Shown here: piece after piece, positions 5,583 through 7,601 of the stretch
Position numbering within the stretch: position 1 is the first letter of the stretch
Layout of the letters: each line of letters opens with the position of its first letter
Source of the DNA: an uncultured Oscillospiraceae bacterium
GTDB lineage: Bacteria > Bacillota > Clostridia > Oscillospirales > Oscillospiraceae
Reading direction: 5' to 3'
Assembly (NCBI GenBank): GCA_934636305.1
Contig: CAKUAM010000089.1
Coordinates: 1-7,601, forward strand
Length of the DNA: 7,601 nucleotides
The notes under the pieces: model-generated
The model's input: the letters and a program-made list of their open reading frames with translations, nothing else
What the model was told of the DNA's origin: nothing
Database searches by the model: none
Position numbers and translations under genes: made by a program

Positions 5583-5750
5583 TAAGGCAGCACCGCACAA
5601 TTGCGTCTGCGGCCTTCGCCGGATCTTTTGCCCCAATCCTGCAGTTTGAAAAACTTGAAATACATACAGTATTCCTGCGTTTTCCAAATTTTATCTTGGA
5701 ACAAAATCTCTCGTCGAAGCCTCTTGCCGAATTGTGCGGTGTTGCCTTAA
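5582..5750. mobile_element. MITE-like palindromic element with 21-bp terminal inverted repeats
   Basis: The first 21 bases (5582-5602, ttaaggcagcaccgc...) and the last 21 (5730-5750) are reverse complements with a single mismatch. A subterminal imperfect inverted repeat (5611-5630 with 5702-5721) keeps the same register, so the 169 bp fold around one centre at 5666. The middle (about 5641-5705) is AT-rich, unlike the surrounding genes. No protein is encoded. The end TA dinucleotides (5583-5584 and 5748-5749) could be a target-site duplication, as for IS630/Tc1-type transposons, leaving an AGGC(A/G)... end; this assignment is inference. It starts 7 nt after the FAD gene stop and runs up to that gene's terminator. 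Confidence 0.65.
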
Positions 5751-5757
5751 GCTTTAC

Positions 5758-7131
5758 TCAGTGCTCCTGCTCTGCAATATAGCGCGCGACATAGACACCG
5801 CTGGCCGATGCATGCGACAAGGAGTGCGTGATGCCGCTGCCGTCGCCGATGATAAACAGGCCCTTGTGCGCCGTTTCCAGGTTATGATCCACAGAAACCT
5901 CCATATTGTAGAATTTAACCTCCACACCATACAGAAGCGTATCGTCGTTGGCCGTGCCCGGGGCAATCTTGTCCAGCGCGTAGATCATCTCGATAATCCC
6001 GTCGAGGATGCGCTTCGGAATGACCAGCGACAGATCGCCCGGCGTCGCCGAAAGCGTCGGCGTGACGAAGCACTTGTCAATGCGCTTGGGCGTCGAGCGC
6101 TGGCCGCGGATCAGATCGCCGAAGCGCTGCACCATAACGCCGCCGCCAAGCATATTGGACAGGCGCGCAATGGACTCGCCGTAGCCGTTGGAATCCTTGA
6201 ACGGCTCGGTAAAATGCTTGGACACCAGAAGGGCGAAGTTGGTATTTTCGGTCTGCTTGGCCGGATCCTCATAGCTGTGGCCATTGACGGTCACAATCCC
6301 GTTGGTATTCTCCGTGACGACGGCGCCCTTCGGGTTCATGCAGAAGGTACGGACAAGATCCTGATATTTTTCCGTCTTATAGACGATCTTGCTCTCATAG
6401 AGCGCATCGGTCAGGTGCTTGAAAATCTCCGCCTGCAGCTCCACGCGCACGCCGATGTCCACACGGTTGGACTTTGTCTCGATGGAAAGCTCCTTGCACA
6501 CGCTCTCCATCCACTTGCTGCCGCTGCGGCCGACGGAGATGATGCACTTCCGGCAGGTATACACCCCGCTGTCTGTCACAATCTCATAGCCGCCGTCCTT
6601 CGTCAGCACCTTCCGCACCGGCGTGCGGAAATGGAAATCGACCTTGCTCTCCAGCTCGTCATAGAGATTCTTGAGCACGACAAAGTTGATATCCGTGCCC
6701 AGATGGCGCACGGACGCATCAAGCAGATGCAGCCCGCACTGCAGGCACTTGGTCTTGAACTCGGAATTGGCCGTGGAGTAGAGCTTCGTTTTCTCGCCGC
6801 CGTGGCTGACGTTGATCTCGTCGACATAGTGCATGAGCGCAAGCGCCTGCTGCTTGCCCAGGTACTCATGGAGCGTGCCGCCGAAATCATTGGTAATGTT
6901 ATATTTGCCGTCGGAAAACGCACCCGCGCCGCCGAAGCCGTTCATAATGGCGCACGTCGGACAGCCGATGCAGTGCTTGACAGTCTTACCGTCAATGGGG
7001 CATTTGCGCTTTTCCAGCGGCTGCCCTTCCTCAAATACGGCAATCTTCAGCTCCGGACAGACCTTGGACAGCTCATAGGCCGAAAAAATTCCGCCGGGGC
7101 CGGCGCCGATAATAATCACGTCATATTGCAT
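5758..7131 (-). CDS. FAD-dependent oxidoreductase, COG2509-like
   Basis: A 457-residue soluble flavoprotein. The N-terminus MQYDVIIIGAGPGG holds the dinucleotide-binding GxGxxG (G9-G14), and the C-terminal GLFIIGDGSG (424-433) with ITHSLSHASASG is the second FAD contact of this superfamily. Between them are a cysteine-rich segment (C44, C54, C57, C60) just before NGFGGAGAFSDGKYN (64-78), and TPTLSATPGDLSLVIPKRI in the C-terminal third. This pattern fits the uncharacterised 'FAD-dependent dehydrogenase' group COG2509; its substrate is unknown. The start at 7131 is chosen because AAAGGA (7141-7146) lies 9 nt upstream; the in-frame ATG at 7155 would put that site inside the gene. The gene seems to be transcribed alone. 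The call to the flavoprotein superfamily is firm and the subfamily is from memory of related sequences. Confidence 0.85.
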   Translation of the reverse strand: MQYDVIIIGAGPGGIFSAYELSKVCPELKIAVFEEGQPLEKRKCPIDGKTVKHCIGCPTCAIMNGFGGAGAFSDGKYNITNDFGGTLHEYLGKQQALALMHYVDEINVSHGGEKTKLYSTANSEFKTKCLQCGLHLLDASVRHLGTDINFVVLKNLYDELESKVDFHFRTPVRKVLTKDGGYEIVTDSGVYTCRKCIISVGRSGSKWMESVCKELSIETKSNRVDIGVRVELQAEIFKHLTDALYESKIVYKTEKYQDLVRTFCMNPKGAVVTENTNGIVTVNGHSYEDPAKQTENTNFALLVSKHFTEPFKDSNGYGESIARLSNMLGGGVMVQRFGDLIRGQRSTPKRIDKCFVTPTLSATPGDLSLVIPKRILDGIIEMIYALDKIAPGTANDDTLLYGVEVKFYNMEVSVDHNLETAHKGLFIIGDGSGITHSLSHASASGVYVARYIAEQEH

Positions 7132-7170
7132 GGTAAATTGTCCTTTCAAACACACAGGATGTCAGTATAA

Positions 7171-7200
7171 AGTTTATCACAACTGCCCCGCCGCTGGCAA
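7171..7200 (-). promoter_or_regulatory. Candidate promoter of the FAD-oxidoreductase gene
   Basis: On the minus strand TTGCCA (7195-7200) and TAAACT (7171-7176) are 18 nt apart, which would give a leader of about 33 nt. An alternative is the perfect TATAAT at 7219-7224, but it lacks a good -35 box; that choice would give a leader of about 80 nt. The sequence alone does not decide between them. Confidence 0.35.
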
Positions 7201-7253
7201 GCGAAATCCGCCGTTTTTATTATAGGAAGCTCGAATGGCTGCCATAAGCGCAT

Positions 7254-7313
7254 AAAGCTTCATGCATGCTCATCGCACCACGAAACTGTGCAAATGCCGG
7301 CGCATGAAGCTTT
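7254..7313. repeat. Stem-loop with 12-bp perfect outer stem
   Basis: Arms 7254-7265 (aaagcttcatgc) and 7302-7313 are exact reverse complements and enclose 36 nt. Inside, gcac (7275-7278) can pair with gtgc (7288-7291), so an internal hairpin is possible. It directly joins the next stem-loop (7314-7358). It lies between the tsf terminator and the promoter region of the FAD gene. Its function is unknown. Confidence 0.5.
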
Positions 7314-7358
7314 TGTGCATCATTTCCGGTTGCCCCGCAGGGGCGAGGAAATGGCACA
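7314..7358. repeat. Long stem-loop in three paired blocks
   Basis: Three blocks pair in order: 7314-7318 with 7354-7358, 7321-7327 with 7347-7353, and 7332-7336 with 7340-7344 around a 3-nt loop. That is 17 pairs with small internal loops. A T-rich stretch (tttcttaattt) follows on the plus strand, but no plus-strand gene is visible. Together with 7254-7313 it could be a small structured RNA, a leader element of the FAD gene (only if transcription starts further upstream), or an old palindromic repeat. Confidence 0.45.
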
Positions 7359-7370
7359 TTTCTTAATTTC

Positions 7371-7388
7371 GCTATGCAAAAGCATAGC
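7371..7388. repeat. Short 7-bp hairpin after the tsf terminator
   Basis: The arms gctatgc (7371-7377) and gcatagc (7382-7388) are perfect around a 4-nt A loop. It lies directly beyond the T tract of the tsf terminator and may act as a second, back-up stem. Confidence 0.3.
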
Positions 7389-7391
7389 AAA

Positions 7392-7417
7392 AATGCCGCT
7401 CCATACGGAGCGGCATT
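7392..7417 (-). terminator. Intrinsic terminator of tsf
   Basis: A perfect 11-bp stem (7392-7402 with 7407-7417) is GC-rich with a 4-nt loop, and five T follow on the minus strand. It begins 12 nt after the tsf stop. Because it follows tsf directly, no further gene of an rpsB-tsf-pyrH-frr type cluster follows downstream here. Confidence 0.9.
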
Positions 7418-7429
7418 GGAGTTTGCAGC

Positions 7430-7601
7430 TTACTTGCCAGCGTTCATCTGTGCAGCGACTTCTGCAGCGAAGTCCTCCTGCTTCTTCTCGATGCCCTCGC
7501 CCTTTTCAAAGCGGACGGCATCAACGAACGTGACCTTGCCGCCAAGTGCCTTGGCCGCGGATTCCATATACTGCTCAACAGACATGGAGCCATCCTTGAC
7601 G
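7430..7601 (-). CDS. tsf: Elongation factor Ts, C-terminal part (gene runs off the window)
   Basis: The last 56 codons of a leftward gene are visible, ending in TAA (7430-7432). The peptide includes [29 protein letters not shown] and [11 protein letters not shown], the usual C-terminal text of EF-Ts. EF-Ts is the guanine-nucleotide exchange factor that recharges EF-Tu with GTP during translation elongation. The start lies outside the window, where rpsB is commonly found upstream. The gene ends normally. Confidence 0.92.
   Translation of the reverse strand, partial: VKDGSMSVEQYMESAAKALGGKVTFVDAVRFEKGEGIEKKQEDFAAEVAAQMNAGK

Noticed and set aside
4331..5782. Plus-strand 483-codon frame antisense to the cysteine desulfurase
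   Set aside because: It is a basic, low-information translation that crosses the promoter, the terminator and the MITE-like element; the minus-strand enzyme retains all key PLP and catalytic residues.
5734..7170. Plus-strand 478-codon frame antisense to the FAD-oxidoreductase
   Set aside because: The opposite strand gives a full flavoprotein with FAD motifs at both ends; the antisense product has no recognisable motif or ribosome site.
7132..7360. Known riboswitch or T-box leader for the FAD gene
   Set aside because: I see no T-box sequence, no recognisable riboswitch core and no terminator/antiterminator pair before the gene; the stem-loops are reported as unassigned instead.

Overview
The window looks like a chromosomal segment from a Gram-positive, moderately GC-rich gut-type Clostridia, most likely Oscillospiraceae (Faecalibacterium/Gemmiger/Subdoligranulum relatives). 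This is an inference from three things: SLH repeats with the 'ACTRG/ACTRA' signature, an InlB-type repeat in a surface protein, and the combination of a PrsW-like protease, a COG2509-type FAD enzyme and a TtcA-like protein. I could not confirm it by database search. All six recognisable genes are on the minus strand, so transcription runs from right to left.

Layout, in the direction of transcription. (1) 7430-7601: 3' end of tsf (elongation factor Ts), closed by a clear intrinsic terminator. (2) 7132-7429: a gene-free stretch with two adjacent, unusually good stem-loops (7254-7358) and candidate promoters for the next gene. (3) 5758-7131: a COG2509-like FAD-dependent oxidoreductase. (4) 5582-5750: a 169-bp AT-rich palindromic element with 21-bp terminal inverted repeats (one mismatch). 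It looks like a MITE inserted between the stop codon of the FAD gene and its terminator (5546-5582). (5) 3486-5449: a two-gene operon under a strong sigma-A-type promoter, made of a cysteine desulfurase and a TtcA-like PP-loop tRNA thiolation protein joined by an ATGA overlap. (6) 2943-3485: about 540 bp without a convincing gene, carrying several palindromes, a short direct repeat and the promoter of the next gene. (7) 2253-2942: a PrsW-family intramembrane protease with a GTG start. (8) 186-2132: a secreted surface protein with a signal peptide, a beta-helix-like repeat region, an InlB/Listeria-Bacteroides repeat and three C-terminal SLH domains, with its own promoter and terminator. (9) 1-185: intergenic, with a plus-strand terminator for a gene lying left of the window and an AT-rich inverted repeat.

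The only tight functional unit is the cysteine desulfurase/TtcA-like pair: the first enzyme can supply persulfide sulfur that the second places on tRNA. The other genes seem to be single transcription units with their own promoters and terminators. No complete new multi-gene system is visible. The least ordinary content is in the non-coding DNA: the MITE-like element, the paired stem-loops upstream of the FAD gene, and the palindrome-rich gap upstream of the PrsW gene.
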